Program-made: the position numbers and the translations under genes
Notes under the pieces: generated by a model
The model's input: the letters and a program-made list of their open reading frames with translations, nothing else
Told to the model about the DNA's origin: nothing
Databases searched by the model: none
Source: Sphingobacterium paucimobilis HER1398
GTDB lineage: Bacteria; Bacteroidota; Bacteroidia; Sphingobacteriales; Sphingobacteriaceae
Reading direction: 5' to 3'
NCBI RefSeq assembly: GCF_000416985.1
Contig: NZ_ATDL01000007.1
Location: 62,001 to 126,000 of the forward strand
Length of the DNA: 64,000 nucleotides
Shown: positions 62,552 through 64,000 of the stretch, one piece after another
Position numbering within the stretch: the stretch's first letter is position 1
Layout: the number at the start of each line of letters is the position of its first letter

Positions 62552-63685
62552 ATGAGAGTTTTAAAAATGATGTTGTTGTTGGCACTACCAGGTGCAGCGA
62601 TGGCACAAAAGTCAAGTTTCAGTATTGAAGGAAAAATACAGTCCCCTCAAAAAGAAGGTAAGGTATTTATGTCCATCCGTACGCCAAGCAGTGAAGTGTT
62701 GGATTCAGTAGCGGTAGTAAAGGGTAAGTTTTCTTTTAAAGGGGAGGCTAATGGCCCTACGATGGTATACATGATCTACGATCAAGAAAATAAGGGTTGG
62801 AACCGTGTGAGCTATAATACGGATATGGTAGGTTTCTATGTAGACAAGGGCAAGACTGTCATCCAAGCAAAAGATTCTTTGAAAACGGCTGTTATCAAAG
62901 GTTCTGCATTGCAGACGGCTTATACAGCATATCAAAATATGCTGAAAGAGTCTGAGGATGGAATCAAGGATATCAATATGAAATACAGTAGCGCTACACC
63001 AGAGCAGCGCCAGGACGAATCATTTGCGACACCTCTTCGTGATCAGTACATGGTTTTTGCAAACAAGAAACGTGAATTGCAAGAAGATTATATCGCTAAA
63101 AACCCATCTTCTTATTTTAGCTTGATCGCTATACAAGATCAATTGCAGGCAGGAAAGACGGTGTTGGAAATGGAGCCGGCTTATAATGCTTTGGCAACAT
63201 CAATACGCGAATCAGAGGTTGGATTGGAGTTTGCAAAGCAGATTCATGCGGCAAAAACTACAGCAGTAGGTGTGATGGCACCTGATTTCACACAGAACGA
63301 TGTGAATGATAATCCTGTGAAATTATCCGATTTCCGAGGTAAATATGTGCTGTTGGATTTTTGGGCTTCATGGTGTGGACCTTGCCGTGCGGAGAACCCG
63401 AACGTGGTAGCTGCATTTGAAAAATTCAAAGACAAAAACTTCACAGTTCTAGGAGTTTCTTTAGATCAGCCGGGTAAGAAAGCAAATTGGTTGAAAGCTA
63501 TAGAAGACGATAAGTTGACTTGGACAAATGTGAGTGACTTGAAGTTTTGGAATAATGAGGTTGCTAAAATGTACGGTGTACGTGGTGTGCCACAGAACTA
63601 CTTGATCGACCCAACAGGGAAAATTGTTGCTAAAGATTTGAGAGGTGAGCAATTGCATGAGAAATTAGCAGAACTTTTAAACTAG
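62552..63685 (+). CDS. TlpA-type thiol-disulfide oxidoreductase with DUF4369 domain, module C
   Basis: 377 residues. Signal peptide (to ~residue 18, AAMAQ), DUF4369-like beta domain (~22-115, FSIEGKIQSPQKEGKVFMSI), helical linker, and a C-terminal thioredoxin fold with WASWCGPCRAENP and cis-Pro in YGVRGVPQNYLI. Periplasmic. Same design as the module A protein, showing that the same partner type travels with both modules. Six bp separate it from the next gene. Confidence 0.94.
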   Translation: MRVLKMMLLLALPGAAMAQKSSFSIEGKIQSPQKEGKVFMSIRTPSSEVLDSVAVVKGKFSFKGEANGPTMVYMIYDQENKGWNRVSYNTDMVGFYVDKGKTVIQAKDSLKTAVIKGSALQTAYTAYQNMLKESEDGIKDINMKYSSATPEQRQDESFATPLRDQYMVFANKKRELQEDYIAKNPSSYFSLIAIQDQLQAGKTVLEMEPAYNALATSIRESEVGLEFAKQIHAAKTTAVGVMAPDFTQNDVNDNPVKLSDFRGKYVLLDFWASWCGPCRAENPNVVAAFEKFKDKNFTVLGVSLDQPGKKANWLKAIEDDKLTWTNVSDLKFWNNEVAKMYGVRGVPQNYLIDPTGKIVAKDLRGEQLHEKLAELLN

Positions 63686-63691
63686 TATACT

Positions 63692-64000
63692 ATGATAAAG
63701 TTAAGATCAATTGTAGGTGTATTCACCTTATCGGTACTTTCGTTTTTCAGTGTACAGGCACAGACTTCGGATAAAGTAGTCTTGGTTGGGAAAGTCGACC
63801 CAAAGTACAATAGTACGAAAGTGTATTTATACAATAATATCACAGGAGATAACGATACGACAGTTGTTGAAAATGGGGCTTGGCGTATCGAACTTCCATT
63901 TACCGTTCCAACCAGACATATGTTGGCGTCAGAGGCTGAATCTAAGAAACACGGTGGCTATGCGCCTTTTGGGGTTTTAGTGGATGAGCCTGGGACGGTT
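63692..64000 (+). CDS. DUF4369/TlpA-like exported protein, partial
   Basis: 103 residues before the window ends. Signal peptide (FFSVQAQ) then a beta domain (VLVGKVDPKYNSTKVYLYNN) resembling the N-terminus of the preceding TlpA protein. The thioredoxin half, if present, is beyond the edge. Probably a second oxidoreductase of module C. Confidence 0.75.
   Translation, partial: MIKLRSIVGVFTLSVLSFFSVQAQTSDKVVLVGKVDPKYNSTKVYLYNNITGDNDTTVVENGAWRIELPFTVPTRHMLASEAESKKHGGYAPFGVLVDEPGTV

Overview
The window reads as chromosomal DNA of a Bacteroidota, most likely family Sphingobacteriaceae (Sphingobacterium/Pedobacter-like). The basis is three ECF sigma / FecR / SusC / SusD modules, many lipoproteins with SxC or GC lipoboxes, DUF4270, lamin-tail and TlpA-DUF4369 proteins, near-absence of Shine-Dalgarno sites, and many intergenic matches to the Bacteroidota -7 element TAnnTTTG. 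No rRNA, tRNA or CRISPR array was seen. Species-level placement is not possible by eye.

Layout. 1-9.2 kb: partial NAD-dependent epimerase, lamin-tail protein, asd, a DUF4270 + kelch lipoprotein operon, a histidine kinase / response regulator pair and pncA. 9.1-18.7 kb: outer-membrane beta-barrel protein divergent from a TetR regulator, NagZ-type GH3, L-serine ammonia-lyase, a WalJ-type metallo-hydrolase preceded by duplicated leader modules, and a ClC protein. 18.7-26.9 kb: module A (sigma, FecR, SusC, SusD, TlpA). 26.9-32.7 kb: an accessory island. It opens with a symmetric array of pentamers at exact 11-bp spacing, then an orphan gene, then a leftward three-gene operon (a tandem-duplicated degenerate nucleotidyltransferase-HEPN protein and two proteins sharing an unknown domain), divergent from two tandem phage-repressor-like HTH genes. 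32.7-42.5 kb: SH3-domain protein and module B (sigma, FecR, SusC, SusD, lipoprotein). 42.6-49.6 kb: lipB, a four-helix-bundle cassette, hflX, recG, lipoproteins, and ridA with an overlooked 38-residue membrane peptide. 49.7-54.4 kb: two ~0.5 kb palindromic elements with perfect 15-bp terminal inverted repeats bracket nagA, a GHL10-type lipoprotein hydrolase and a peptidoglycan amidase. 54.5-64 kb: module C (sigma, FecR, SusC, SusD, a metallopeptidase-like lipoprotein without HExxH, TlpA, and a second partial DUF4369-like gene).

How the genes work together. Each module fits the nutrient-responsive surface scheme: ECF sigma held by a FecR anti-sigma that senses an STN-bearing SusC transducer, with SusC/SusD importing a ligand and downstream lipoproteins or thiol-disulfide proteins specific to that module. 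In all three, a stem-loop sits between FecR and SusC. GH3, nagA, GHL10 and the amidase point to cell-wall amino-sugar turnover.

Most noteworthy are the HEPN/HTH locus (28.1-32.7 kb), the 11-bp periodic symmetric array (26.94-27.15 kb), the paired palindromic elements whose cores are inverted relative to their shared ends, a possible attenuator ahead of nagA, and tandem leader modules ahead of the WalJ-like gene. All function assignments come from reading the sequence; no database search was run.
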